From: Candidatus Glassiibacteriota bacterium
GTDB lineage: Bacteria; Gemmatimonadota; Glassbacteria; GWA2-58-10
Assembly (NCBI GenBank): GCA_030604975.1
Contig: JAUVUV010000038.1
Location: forward strand, 1-10,703
Reading direction: 5' to 3'
DNA length: 10,703 bases
The notes under the pieces were generated by a model. That model saw only the letters and a list, made by a program, of their open reading frames with translations, was not told the origin of the DNA and searched no databases. Shown piece by piece: positions 1 through 6,382 of the stretch. Numbering within the stretch: position 1 is the stretch's first letter; each line of letters starts with the position of its first letter. Position numbers and translations under genes: made by a program.

Positions 1-4
1 AAAG

Positions 5-220
5 GTGAGCGAAGGTGACCGGCAGGCCCTGCTTTTCAGGATGAAAACGGTTTACGGTTACGCTTACGGAAAAGGTCCCGAGAAAGTAGGGGTAAGAAAT
101 AAGAAAGATGAGCGGAGCAAGGCAGTCGAAGAGGTCAGACGGGAGATCGAGTCGCTCAGTCCCCAAGAGCGTAAGAGAACGGTTAAAGCGTATCGGGAGG
201 CTGCCGCCTGCCCAGGGTGA
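5..220 (+). CDS. Unrecognised small protein, or displaced N-terminus of the terminase (possibly partial)
   Basis: I do not recognise this product. The frame is open to the left window edge, so it may be the 3' end of a longer gene. Candidate internal starts are GTG at 5 and ATG at 41, neither with a clear ribosome binding site in view. The last ~40 residues, charged and helix-like (KAVEEVRREIESLSPQERKRTVKAYREA), look like genuine coding sequence. The same bases read in the terminase frame give an Arg/Ser-rich string typical of a wrong frame. It overlaps the annotated terminase by 113 nt and stops at TGA 218-220, one frame away from the terminase core that begins at once afterwards. It could be a small terminase-like or linker gene. 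More likely, in my view, it is the true start of the large terminase, separated by a frameshift that is either programmed or a sequence error. Confidence 0.45.
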   Translation: MSEGDRQALLFRMKTVYGYAYGKGPEKVGVRNKKDERSKAVEEVRREIESLSPQERKRTVKAYREAAACPG

Positions 221-1751
221 CCGGGAGCGGGGAAGGCTGGATATCGGGCTGTTTGCTAAAAAATATTTTGACCATTACCACCGTGAGCAACCATGTGATT
301 TCCACCTCGAGATGTATGATTCGCTGACCGACGCTATTCTTGATAATCAGCGGGGCCACCGTATCGCGATAGCCGCTCCCCGTGAGAGCGCAAAAAGCAC
401 TATCGCAACTCTTTTCCTGCCGCTGTGGTGTATCTGTTACCCGGAGAGTGTCGGCAAACGCTATATCCTGATCGTCAGTGACACAGCGACTCAGGCTGAA
501 CGCCATCTCGGCGATATCAGGATCGAGCTGGAGGACAACGAGAAACTCCGGGAAAGTTTCGGCGAGCTTACAGGAGCAGGCCCGCTCTGGACCAAGAGCG
601 AGATCATTACCAACAGCGGAGTGAAACTCACCGCGCGAGGCACCGGGGGCAACATCCGCGGCCTGCGTCACCGCCAGTTCCGGCCGGACCTGCTGATCGG
701 CGATGATCTGGAGAACGACCGGAACAGCCAGACCCCCGAGCAACGGGAGAAGATTGACGACTGGTTTTTCAGGGCTTTCAGCAAAACAGCAAGCAAAACA
801 GCTGATATTGTGGTGATCGGCACGATCCTGCACTACGAAAGCTTGCTTTCCAGGCTGCTTGCAAACCCGGCATTCGAGAGCCGCAAGTACCAGGGAGTGA
901 TAAGCTGGAGTACGGAAACCGCTCTCTGGGAAAAATGGGAAAGGCTTTACACTGACATGTCGCTACTTGCAAAGGAACGCACCAGACAGGCCGATGTTTT
1001 TTTAGCCGAGCACAGGGAGCAGATGACCGCAGGCACCCGGGTGATCTGGCCGGCGCACCGCAGCTACTACGACCTGATGAAACTTCGTGTGGGCGAAGGC
1101 CCGGCGAGTTTTGACAGCGAGATCCAGAACGAACCGGTGAACCCGCGAGAAGCGCTTTTCCAGAAGGAATGGTTCACCTGGTTCGAGGAGGACGAGATCG
1201 ATCTTGAGCGCCTCACCCTGGTCGCCGCAGTGGATCCCTCACTCGGCGGCAAGAGCCGGCATGATGATCCCTCGGCGATAGTATGCCTCGCCCGGGACGA
1301 AAACGGCGCGCTCTACGTACTGGACGCAGACATCCAGCACAGGAAGCCGGATGCGATAATCGATGATACACTGGAGCTTTATGCCAGGCGTCGGCCTTGT
1401 GTAATCGGGGTGGAGACAGTCCAGTTCCAGGAATTTTTCAAGGACATTCTGGAGAAAGAAGCTGCCAAACGCGGAATTTATCCCCCGGTGAGAGGCCTTA
1501 AGCAGACAAAAGACAAGAAGCTGCGCATCCAGCGCCTTCAGCCGCTGGTCAAAAGCGGCATGCTTCGCTTTCAGAAGAAGCACAAAACGCTCCTGGATGA
1601 GCTGCGCTTCTTTCCTCTGGCTGGTCACGATGACGGCCCTGACGCCCTGGAACTGGCGGTACGGCTCATGGAGACAGTCGCCGGTCCGGAGCAGTTCCGC
1701 TTTGACCGGCCGCGAACGGGTAAGGAACATCTAAAGAGGGTATTCGGGTGA
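108..1751 (+). CDS. Terminase large subunit (Mu gp28-like packaging ATPase/nuclease)
   Basis: This is the DNA packaging motor: it docks on the portal, pumps DNA into the procapsid with its ATPase and cuts DNA with its nuclease. Residues counted from ATG 108 show a Walker A-like APRESAKST at 90-98, Walker B LLIGDD at 195-200 and a coupling-type motif VVIGT at 235-239. The C-terminal RNase H-like nuclease shows AAVDPS (D376), GVET (E436) and HDDGPDALE (D508/D509/D512). The length of 547 aa is normal for large terminases. The first ~35 residues are Arg/Ser-rich with no family look, and convincing terminase sequence starts near GRLDIGLFAKKYF (residue 42 on). ATG 108 has only a weak, distant G-rich stretch upstream. 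No other ATG/GTG/TTG lies in this frame before the conserved region; the next ATG, at 312, is too late. The true N-terminus may therefore come from the overlapping frame that ends at 220. The stop overlaps the portal start (TGATG), which implies translational coupling. Confidence 0.93.
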   Translation: MSGARQSKRSDGRSSRSVPKSVRERLKRIGRLPPAQGDRERGRLDIGLFAKKYFDHYHREQPCDFHLEMYDSLTDAILDNQRGHRIAIAAPRESAKSTIATLFLPLWCICYPESVGKRYILIVSDTATQAERHLGDIRIELEDNEKLRESFGELTGAGPLWTKSEIITNSGVKLTARGTGGNIRGLRHRQFRPDLLIGDDLENDRNSQTPEQREKIDDWFFRAFSKTASKTADIVVIGTILHYESLLSRLLANPAFESRKYQGVISWSTETALWEKWERLYTDMSLLAKERTRQADVFLAEHREQMTAGTRVIWPAHRSYYDLMKLRVGEGPASFDSEIQNEPVNPREALFQKEWFTWFEEDEIDLERLTLVAAVDPSLGGKSRHDDPSAIVCLARDENGALYVLDADIQHRKPDAIIDDTLELYARRRPCVIGVETVQFQEFFKDILEKEAAKRGIYPPVRGLKQTKDKKLRIQRLQPLVKSGMLRFQKKHKTLLDELRFFPLAGHDDGPDALELAVRLMETVAGPEQFRFDRPRTGKEHLKRVFG

Positions 1752-3055
1752 TGGCTACCAACGGCAAAAGAAGAAGAAGGAGAAGACCTAAGAAGGCCGC
1801 CTTTAACATCCAGCTGGGCCGTGAACTCTCCAGCCCGGTCAGGGACACGCTAAATCGCCTTTTCGGGCGTTACCTGGAAAATCCCGACCGCACCCTGGAC
1901 GATCATTCGAGCGAGGGCTTGCGGCTCTACCACGAGATGCTGCGCAAGGACGCCCAGCTCGCGATGTGTTTCAGGCAGCGCGCTCTCAACGTGATGGCCC
2001 AGGGATGGCGGATCATCCCCGGCGGTGAAACCCGTGAAGATCACGAACGTGCTTCCTGGGTGGAAGAGGTGCTTAATGGCGTGGAAAATTTGCATCTGAG
2101 CCGCACGCGGTTTTTCCGGGGCATCTCCCATGGTTACGTACCGGCGGAGATAATGTTCAAACAATGCTCCGACGGCAATCTCGGGATCGCCTGTTTCCGG
2201 ACCCGGGACCCGGAGCGTTTCCGTTTCGATGAACACGGCAAGCTCATCTTGCTTGGCAAGAGCCCCGGGAATGAGAAAGTGATGCCGCTCGAAAAATTCG
2301 TGATCAATACCTGGGGTTCCGATGAAAGCCCGTTCGGCCAGGGCCTTCTGCGCGAACTTTACCCGCTGTGGTTTTTCAAGAACAACGCTATCAAGGAGCT
2401 GGTCCGTTTCGTGGAAAAGTTCGGCGCTCCCTACCTTTGGGCCAATTACCCGCGAGGCCTGCCGACTGCCGAGAAGGATGCGTTGATGGAAGTACTTAAA
2501 CTTATGCATAGCAACGCGGTTGGTATCGGTCCTGAGGGTACTGAGTTCCAGGTCAATGAGATCGGGCGACAGGGAGTGATCGAAGTTTTCCGCTTCATTA
2601 TCTCCGAATATGTCGACCGCCAGTATGCCAAGGCGATTCTCGGCCAGACCCTCTCCACTGAAAGCGAAAGCGGCACTTACGCCCTGGCCAAGTTCCAAAG
2701 CAAGGGCCTGCAGAACATTATCGAGGACGACTCTCTCTGGCAGCAGGCGCAGATCGACAGGGTAATCCGCACCCTGATCGACATCAATTTCGGTCCGTTG
2801 CCGGTGAGCAAGTATCCACTTTTCCGTATCGCTTACGAGGAGGACAAGGACCTTGAATCCTACCTCCAGGCGGTTTCTGTAGCAGTGAATGATTTAGGCC
2901 TGGCAGTCGGCCAGTCATGGCTGCGCGGACAGATCGGCTTTCCAGCTCCGCGCGTGGATGACAAGTTGTTGGAAGGTAACAGCGGGGCGGGTGCCGGATT
3001 GTCCGAAGATAATAAGTATAAAAATTATAGTATACAACCGGCCGAAGAGGATTAA
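1751..3055 (+). CDS. Portal protein (Mu gp29-like, DUF935)
   Basis: The portal is the dodecameric ring at the unique capsid vertex. It binds the terminase during packaging and later the head-tail connector. The 434-residue product carries the DUF935/Mu gp29 hallmarks: a helical entry region (GLRLYHEMLRKDAQLAMCF), a mid-domain ending in LEKFVINTWGSDESPFGQGLLRELYPLW, the FVEKFGAPYLWANYPRG segment (about 220-237) and the diagnostic AILGQTLSTESESGTYAL near 295-313. The N-terminus is a basic tract (KRRRRRRPKK) encoded by purine-rich DNA. ATG 1751 is preferred over GTG 1748 because it overlaps the terminase stop as TGATG. The last codons (encoding DNKYKNYSIQ) are abruptly AT-rich, unlike the rest of the gene, and resemble the AT-rich intergenic elements further downstream. 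The protease gene follows after 6 nt, so no gp30/F-type minor head gene lies between. Confidence 0.93.
   Translation: MATNGKRRRRRRPKKAAFNIQLGRELSSPVRDTLNRLFGRYLENPDRTLDDHSSEGLRLYHEMLRKDAQLAMCFRQRALNVMAQGWRIIPGGETREDHERASWVEEVLNGVENLHLSRTRFFRGISHGYVPAEIMFKQCSDGNLGIACFRTRDPERFRFDEHGKLILLGKSPGNEKVMPLEKFVINTWGSDESPFGQGLLRELYPLWFFKNNAIKELVRFVEKFGAPYLWANYPRGLPTAEKDALMEVLKLMHSNAVGIGPEGTEFQVNEIGRQGVIEVFRFIISEYVDRQYAKAILGQTLSTESESGTYALAKFQSKGLQNIIEDDSLWQQAQIDRVIRTLIDINFGPLPVSKYPLFRIAYEEDKDLESYLQAVSVAVNDLGLAVGQSWLRGQIGFPAPRVDDKLLEGNSGAGAGLSEDNKYKNYSIQPAEED
3016..3038 (+). repeat. AT-rich element at the portal 3' end (possible relative of the TTTTAGTA elements)
   Basis: This AT-rich block sits inside the final codons of the portal gene and reads GTATAAAAA at 3016-3024, then TTATAGTATACAACC. 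The same GTATAAAAA string, followed by a T/A-rich stretch and ending in AACC, occurs before the gp36-like gene at 5889-5918. It lies about 25 nt before the protease start at 3062. A promoter, an RNA-processing site or a coding coincidence are all possible. I see no well-spaced sigma70 -35/-10 pair. Confidence 0.3.
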
Positions 3056-3061
3056 AGCCCT

Positions 3062-4159
3062 ATGAAGAAGGACAGACTGACAGACGAACAGATTGACGGT
3101 TGGTGGGATATCGCCAGAACCGGTCTGTGGAAGGGAACAATCGCCGGGGCCCCCACCCGGATCGAGATCACCCCTGAGGACCTGCACAATATGGCTGCCG
3201 ACTACGACTCCCAGGTTCAGGAAGCCCCGGTCACGGTCGAACATCGCCGGGAAGGCCCGGCACACGGATGGGTAGCCACACTCCGTGTGCTCGGCGACAG
3301 GCTGCAGGCGCGGTTCGCTGACCTGTCAGAAAGCCTGCGCCAGTGGCTGCGCAGCGGAGCCTACCGCAGCCGCTCAATCGAGATGTACAAGCCATTCGAA
3401 TCTACCGGCAGAGCTTATCTGGGTGCGGTTAGCTTTCTCGGAGCTGCCCTGCCAGCGGTCAAGGGGCTTTCACCGGTACCCTCTGTAATGGCTGAACGGG
3501 CCCGGCAAGGGGTGATCCTGGTCGGCTCCGGCGAGATGAAGTTGAGCGATGCGCTTCCAACAACAGGAGAGGTGGAAATGGATGACAAAACGATTGCCGA
3601 ACGGGCGATCCATGCGCTGAAAGAGATTTTTATACAGCCTGCGGGCAGCTCGAATCAGGAGAAAAGTTCTGACACAGAGAGCGAAAGTGCCATGGCAAAA
3701 TTGGCTGAACTCGAAGAGGCGCTCAAGCAAGAGAAAGAGGCCCGGTTAGCTGCAGAGACACGCCTGGCAGAGCTGGAAAAAGTTCTCCAGATGAGAGAAA
3801 AAGAGGCCGAGCTTGCCCGGTTCGCCTCGGCCCTGGAGGAAGCCGCGAAAGAGGGGCGGCTGACTCCTGCGGAGCTCAAGGGTTACTACCGGCTCGGCTC
3901 CCGTCTCGATGAGACCGGGCGTACGGCGATACTCGAAGAGGTGTCCCAGCGGCAGCCACTGGCTCTTTTCCAGGAGCTTTCGGCACCCGGGAACAATCCG
4001 GGAGCAATGGACGATGTAGCGCGCAAAAAAGCCGAGTTCAGCGGCTTTCCCGAAGACCCGGAACACGATGCCGCACTCGAACTGATTGCCGCCAATCCGG
4101 GACTCACTTTTGAGGCGGCGATCAAGCGCCTGCGGCTGGAGAAGTCCGCTCAGGGCTGA
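3062..4159 (+). CDS. Prohead protease with C-terminal scaffold (Mu gpI-like)
   Basis: In Mu, gpI is a head maturation protease whose C-terminal half acts as scaffold. This 365-residue protein fits that plan. The N-terminal part contains TRIEITPEDLHNMAADYD (32-49), VTVEHRREGPAHGWVATLRV with candidate catalytic His61 (57-76), YRSRSIEM with candidate nucleophile Ser105 (101-108), and GAVSFLGAALPAVKGL (121-136). This matches the Mu I layout of a His, then a YRxxS block, then an 'ALP/ALTN-PA' type segment. From about residue 214 there is a long charged coiled coil (KLAELEEALKQEKEARLAAE and on), typical of scaffolds. The start is supported by AAGAGG at 3045-3050. An internal ATG at 3578 with a strong SD would make the scaffold alone. 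The catalytic assignment is inferred from motif order only. Confidence 0.88.
   Translation: MKKDRLTDEQIDGWWDIARTGLWKGTIAGAPTRIEITPEDLHNMAADYDSQVQEAPVTVEHRREGPAHGWVATLRVLGDRLQARFADLSESLRQWLRSGAYRSRSIEMYKPFESTGRAYLGAVSFLGAALPAVKGLSPVPSVMAERARQGVILVGSGEMKLSDALPTTGEVEMDDKTIAERAIHALKEIFIQPAGSSNQEKSSDTESESAMAKLAELEEALKQEKEARLAAETRLAELEKVLQMREKEAELARFASALEEAAKEGRLTPAELKGYYRLGSRLDETGRTAILEEVSQRQPLALFQELSAPGNNPGAMDDVARKKAEFSGFPEDPEHDAALELIAANPGLTFEAAIKRLRLEKSAQG
3578..4159 (+). CDS. Nested in-frame capsid scaffold protein (Mu gpZ-like)
   Basis: The protease frame contains an ATG at 3578 (Met173) preceded by AGGAGAGGTGG at 3565-3575. AGGAG (3565-3569) sits 8 nt from the ATG, among the best ribosome binding sites in the window, and it is inside a coding gene. 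Starting here gives a 193-residue protein lacking the protease core and holding the coiled coil plus a helical C-terminus, the composition expected of a scaffold. Phage Mu makes Z from the 3' part of I, and lambda makes Nu3 from the 3' part of C, in the same way. The role would be to fill the procapsid during shell assembly and then be removed by the protease. The sequence supports translation initiation here; production of the protein is inferred. Confidence 0.75.
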   Translation: MDDKTIAERAIHALKEIFIQPAGSSNQEKSSDTESESAMAKLAELEEALKQEKEARLAAETRLAELEKVLQMREKEAELARFASALEEAAKEGRLTPAELKGYYRLGSRLDETGRTAILEEVSQRQPLALFQELSAPGNNPGAMDDVARKKAEFSGFPEDPEHDAALELIAANPGLTFEAAIKRLRLEKSAQG

Positions 4160-4174
4160 AAAGGTTCTCTGGCC

Positions 4175-4186
4175 GTTCTTAAGAAC
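4175..4186. other. 12-bp perfect palindrome in the protease-decoration gap
   Basis: GTTCTTAAGAAC is a perfect dyad in the 63-nt gap between the protease and decoration genes, about 36 nt before the next start. It could be a protein-binding site or chance. There is no loop and no T-run, so it is not a terminator. Confidence 0.25.
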
Positions 4187-4222
4187 AAGAGAGATTTTCA
4201 ACACAAAACGGAGTGAGAGGAA

Positions 4223-4627
4223 ATGACGGTTAAACTCAGAGAGAGACTGAATAGTACTGACACTTTCACTGTCGGTAACAGCGACATCCCCCGCGGCACC
4301 TGCGCGGTACTCAACAGCGGTGTTGTGGACGCCTCCGGAGCCAATGCGGCCAAGTTCGTGGGTATCACCACAGAGACCGGTTACGCTGGCAAGGATGTAC
4401 GGGTGGCCCAGGGGGGAAGCACGGTGCTGGCTCTGGCTGCTGATGGAAATATCAGCGAGGGCGACTGGCTGATCAGCGACGCCAACGGCAAGGTAACAAC
4501 TGCTGGGGCCGCCAGCCAGGGAACCGTGCAGTATTTTGTCGGCTATGCGCTGCGTGATTCAGCAGCAGCGGACCAGCTGATTCCGGTCATAGTCTGGCCG
4601 GAACGCGTGGATAATCCGACCCCCTGA
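4223..4627 (+). CDS. Capsid decoration/cement protein (DUF2190-like)
   Basis: This 134-residue, Gly/Ala/Val-rich, beta-type protein lies between the scaffold and the major capsid protein, the usual place for decoration proteins that bind the outside of the expanded shell and stabilise it. The pattern fits DUF2190-type cement proteins: IPRGTCAVLNSGVVDAS, KFVGITTETGYAGKDVRVAQGGSTVLALAADGNISEGDWL, then VQYFVGYALRDSAAADQLIPVIVW. These proteins repeatedly alternate a 'G.A' turn with short strands and end in a hydrophobic I/V strand. The start at ATG 4223 follows AGAGGAA at 4216-4222. The stop codon lies within a hairpin (4621-4636). No cysteines, signal peptide or membrane segment are present apart from one Cys near residue 27. 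The family assignment is from pattern and position, not alignment. Confidence 0.72.
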   Translation: MTVKLRERLNSTDTFTVGNSDIPRGTCAVLNSGVVDASGANAAKFVGITTETGYAGKDVRVAQGGSTVLALAADGNISEGDWLISDANGKVTTAGAASQGTVQYFVGYALRDSAAADQLIPVIVWPERVDNPTP

Positions 4628-4642
4628 TTTCAGGGGTTTATA
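4621..4642 (+). terminator. Hairpin at the decoration gene stop; weak intrinsic terminator or mRNA 3' stabiliser
   Basis: CCCCTG (4621-4626), a four-base loop ATTT and CAGGGG (4631-4636) form a 6-bp GC-rich stem followed by TTTATA. The stop codon TGA (4625-4627) is inside the stem. The T-tract is short, so termination would be partial at most. Its position just before the major capsid gene would also suit a processing boundary that lets capsid mRNA accumulate separately. Confidence 0.4.
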
Positions 4643-4657
4643 CTAAAATTAAAGTAC
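4641..4657. repeat. AT-rich intergenic element before the capsid gene (TACTAAAA, inverted copy)
   Basis: TACTAAAATTAAAGTAC lies 48 nt before the capsid start. On the opposite strand it reads GTACTTTAATTTTAGTA, sharing ACTTTAAT and TTTTAGTA with the element before the gp36-like gene. TACT and AGTA at its ends form a dyad. It belongs to the AT-rich element family discussed in the findings. Confidence 0.45.
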
Positions 4658-4704
4658 CGGCTGCCAGCAATCGGCCGGTGCGAAATTGAATTCGGGAGAC
4701 AAAG

Positions 4705-5658
4705 ATGGCAGACAGATATTCAACCCAGAATCTCAACCGGACCTTGACCCAGTTCGCTGTGGAAAACATGGGCCTCGGCGGACCTTTCGTTGCGGATCGG
4801 CTTGCCTCCGTGGTCCATGTGCCGACCACTACAGGAAAGTACTACAAATTCAGCAAAATCGAAGCGCTGCGGAACGACTACGACGCCCTGCGCGCGCCGC
4901 TGACCGAATCCAACGAGATCCGACGTTCCTACAGCTCGGCTACCTACGCCTGCAAGCAATACGGCCTTCGGGAACTGATTGCAGATGAGGAGATGGACAA
5001 CGCTGACCGCGCGGTCGTGGACCCCGAGAGGGATGCGATCGCCCTGATCTTCAGCAAGCTTCGCCTTCCTATCGAGCTGCGGATTGTCTCCATGCTCATG
5101 TCCACCAGCGTGATAACCAATAATGCAGCAGCAACCGCGGCCTGGAACGCCGTCAGCGGTGTCGATATCGAAGGTGATATCGACGGGGCCAAGCTCAGCG
5201 TGCGCAAGAAAGCCGGAGTGGAGCCGAACACGATTGTCATTCCGCCCCATATTGCGGTGGAAGTCAAGAAGGATGACAAAATCCGCGACCTGGTCAAGCA
5301 CACCGATTCCACTCTGTTAGTAAACGGCGAGTTGCCGCCCAGGTTGTTCGGCCTGGAGGTGGTGATCCCTCTTTCGCTCTGCGATGAGGCGGCACCCGGG
5401 GTAGGCAGCCCGGATTTTGATTTCGTCTGGGATGACAACAGCGTGCTGGTCTGCTTTGTCGAACGCACAGCACCGAGCAAACGTTCGATCTCGCTGGCAT
5501 ACCAGTTCCGCCGTCCGATTTCCGGAACCCTGGATATGGCGGCCTATCGTTACCGTGACGAGGGCAAGCACGCCACTGTCGTGGAAGGCCTGATCGAGCA
5601 GACAGAGGAAGTGGTTTGCTCTGACTGCGGGTTTCTGATCACTGGAGCCTACGCGTAA
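4705..5658 (+). CDS. Major capsid protein (HK97-fold, Mu gp34/T-like position)
   Basis: This is the main shell subunit. The 317 residues include an N-terminal region (MADRYSTQNLNRTLTQFAVE) and a beta-rich segment ADRLASVVHVPTTTGKYYKFSKIEALR. Next comes the stretch PLTESNEIRRSYSSATYACKQYGLRELIADEEMDNAD, which resembles the spine-helix entry of Mu-type and related capsid proteins ('Y.C..YGL...I.DE...NAD'). A long helix follows (DPERDAIALIFSKLRLPIELRIVSMLM), then NTIVIPPHIAVEVKKDDKIRDLV and LFGLEVVIPLSLCDE. The length and the position after protease and decoration genes fit. ATG 4705 has GGGAGA at 4694-4699. The C-terminus carries a CSDC pair (near residue 309) whose role is unknown. The gene ends with tandem stops TAA TAA. 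No unusual codon use is evident. Confidence 0.85.
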   Translation: MADRYSTQNLNRTLTQFAVENMGLGGPFVADRLASVVHVPTTTGKYYKFSKIEALRNDYDALRAPLTESNEIRRSYSSATYACKQYGLRELIADEEMDNADRAVVDPERDAIALIFSKLRLPIELRIVSMLMSTSVITNNAAATAAWNAVSGVDIEGDIDGAKLSVRKKAGVEPNTIVIPPHIAVEVKKDDKIRDLVKHTDSTLLVNGELPPRLFGLEVVIPLSLCDEAAPGVGSPDFDFVWDDNSVLVCFVERTAPSKRSISLAYQFRRPISGTLDMAAYRYRDEGKHATVVEGLIEQTEEVVCSDCGFLITGAYA

Positions 5659-5674
5659 TAATCAGGGAGGAACG

Positions 5675-5857
5675 ATGAAGGTTAGAATCCTCAAACCATG
5701 GCTCTGCGGCGGGCGCTTGCCCCAGGTGGGCAAAACTGTCGATCTGCCGGAAGAGACCGCCCAAAGCGGTATCGAACGCGGCCTTTGCACCACGGTGAAA
5801 CAACGCCGCAAGAGCATGGCTGCCAGAACCCGGACCGAAAAGAGGAAGTCGAGCTGA
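5675..5857 (+). CDS. Small basic protein in the Mu gp35 position
   Basis: This 60-residue protein has an excellent ribosome binding site, GGGAGG at 5665-5670, four bases before ATG 5675. The N-terminal 45 residues (MKVRILKPWLCGG, then VGKTVDLPEETAQSGIERGLC) follow a pattern common in small phage head-region proteins. It starts with a short beta strand, then 'G..VDLPEE.A...IERGL', suggesting a compact SH3/KOW-like fold. The last ~18 residues are strongly basic (KQRRKSMAARTRTEKRKSS) and could contact DNA or capsid. It lies 16 nt after the capsid gene, where Mu places gp35. Its function is unknown, and a minor head or completion protein is the likely class. A longer ORF in another frame over the same bases (5698-5886) lacks an SD and is a shadow. 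Confidence 0.75.
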   Translation: MKVRILKPWLCGGRLPQVGKTVDLPEETAQSGIERGLCTTVKQRRKSMAARTRTEKRKSS

Positions 5858-5888
5858 GCCGGCGGTCAATGGTCGGCGGATATTGAAG

Positions 5889-5918
5889 GTATAAAAACTT
5901 TAATACTTTTAGTAACCT
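5889..5918 (+). repeat. AT-rich intergenic element before the gp36-like gene
   Basis: The 72-nt gap before the gp36-like gene contains GTATAAAAACTTTAATAC (5889-5906) and then TTTTAGTAACC (5907-5917). TACTTTTAGTA (5904-5914) is a small dyad. ACTTTAAT and TTTTAGTA recur, inverted, before the capsid gene, and AACTTT and TTTTAGTA recur before the tail tube gene. A sigma70-like reading (TTGAAG at 5883, TAATAC at 5901) has a spacing that is too short, so I do not call a standard promoter. Confidence 0.45.
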
Positions 5919-5927
5919 CAGAGGTTA
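5913..5927 (+). promoter_or_regulatory. Inverted repeat covering the gp36-like gene's Shine-Dalgarno
   Basis: TAACCTC-A-GAGGTTA is a perfect 7-nt inverted repeat around one central base. Its right arm contains GAGG (5921-5924), the ribosome binding site for ATG 5930. If it folds with a three-base loop, it would partly hide that site and lower or gate translation. Alternatively it is an operator-like dyad continuing the AT-rich element on its left. Confidence 0.35.
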
Positions 5928-5929
5928 AG

Positions 5930-6382
5930 ATGGCTTACTCTACAATTACAGACCTGACTCACTGGATAGATGCTCAGGAGCTGGTGCGGCTCTGCACCAC
6001 GGATTCGGATGCAACGATCGAGAGCCAGAGCGTAACCTCGGTAGCTGCAGAGGCTATAGAGAGTGCAGACGCCCTGATCGACAGCTACCTTCTCGGGCGA
6101 TGGCCCGAGTTGCGGGGATATAGCCCGGTTCCGGACGAGATAAACCGTATCAGTGCAACCTTTGCTGTCTATAACCTCTACCTGCGGCGCAGGGCAGTAA
6201 GCGATGACTGGCGCAGCATATACGAGGATTGCATGGCAAAGCTCGAGGCCGCCTCACGAGGTGACCATAGCCTGGGACTCGATGATGCTGGTAGTGTTGC
6301 CAGCCACACTGACCGGTCCTACCGCACGGATGCCGAGGAGGAGGACCGAGTCTATACTGAAGACAGGCTGAAAAAGCTCTGA
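5930..6382 (+). CDS. Head-tail connector / head completion protein (Mu gp36-like, DUF1320)
   Basis: The 150-residue protein matches the DUF1320/Mu gp36 plan. It opens with a Y..I.DL....DA.ELVRL segment (residues 3-21), followed by a long helix with AADALID-type spacing, here ESADALIDSYLLGRWP (44-59). Next come PVPDEINRISATFAVYNLYLRRRA (67-89) and a final helix YEDCMAKLEAASRG. The C-terminal 35 residues are acidic and look disordered. Members sit between capsid and tail genes and are thought to form the connector ring on the portal, like HK97 gp6. The start is ATG 5930 with GAGG at 5921-5924 inside an inverted repeat. The role is inferred from family and position. Confidence 0.85.
   Translation: MAYSTITDLTHWIDAQELVRLCTTDSDATIESQSVTSVAAEAIESADALIDSYLLGRWPELRGYSPVPDEINRISATFAVYNLYLRRRAVSDDWRSIYEDCMAKLEAASRGDHSLGLDDAGSVASHTDRSYRTDAEEEDRVYTEDRLKKL

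Noticed and set aside
183..833. 216-codon minus-strand ORF opposite the terminase
   Set aside because: It is antisense to terminase motif regions, is cysteine-rich and lacks family features: a shadow of the real gene.
1850..2698. 282-codon minus-strand ORF opposite the portal gene
   Set aside because: It lies wholly inside the strongly supported portal gene, has no ribosome binding site and no recognisable motif. Long antisense ORFs are common in GC-rich coding DNA.
5698..5886. 62-codon plus-strand ORF overlapping the 60-residue gp35-position gene
   Set aside because: It is Arg-rich with no Shine-Dalgarno. The overlapping ORF at 5675 has an excellent one and a sensible sequence.
5883..5909. 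sigma70-type promoter (TTGAAG with TAATAC or TACTTT) before the gp36-like gene
   Set aside because: Spacings of 12 or 15 bases are too short for a standard promoter. It is kept only as an AT-rich element.
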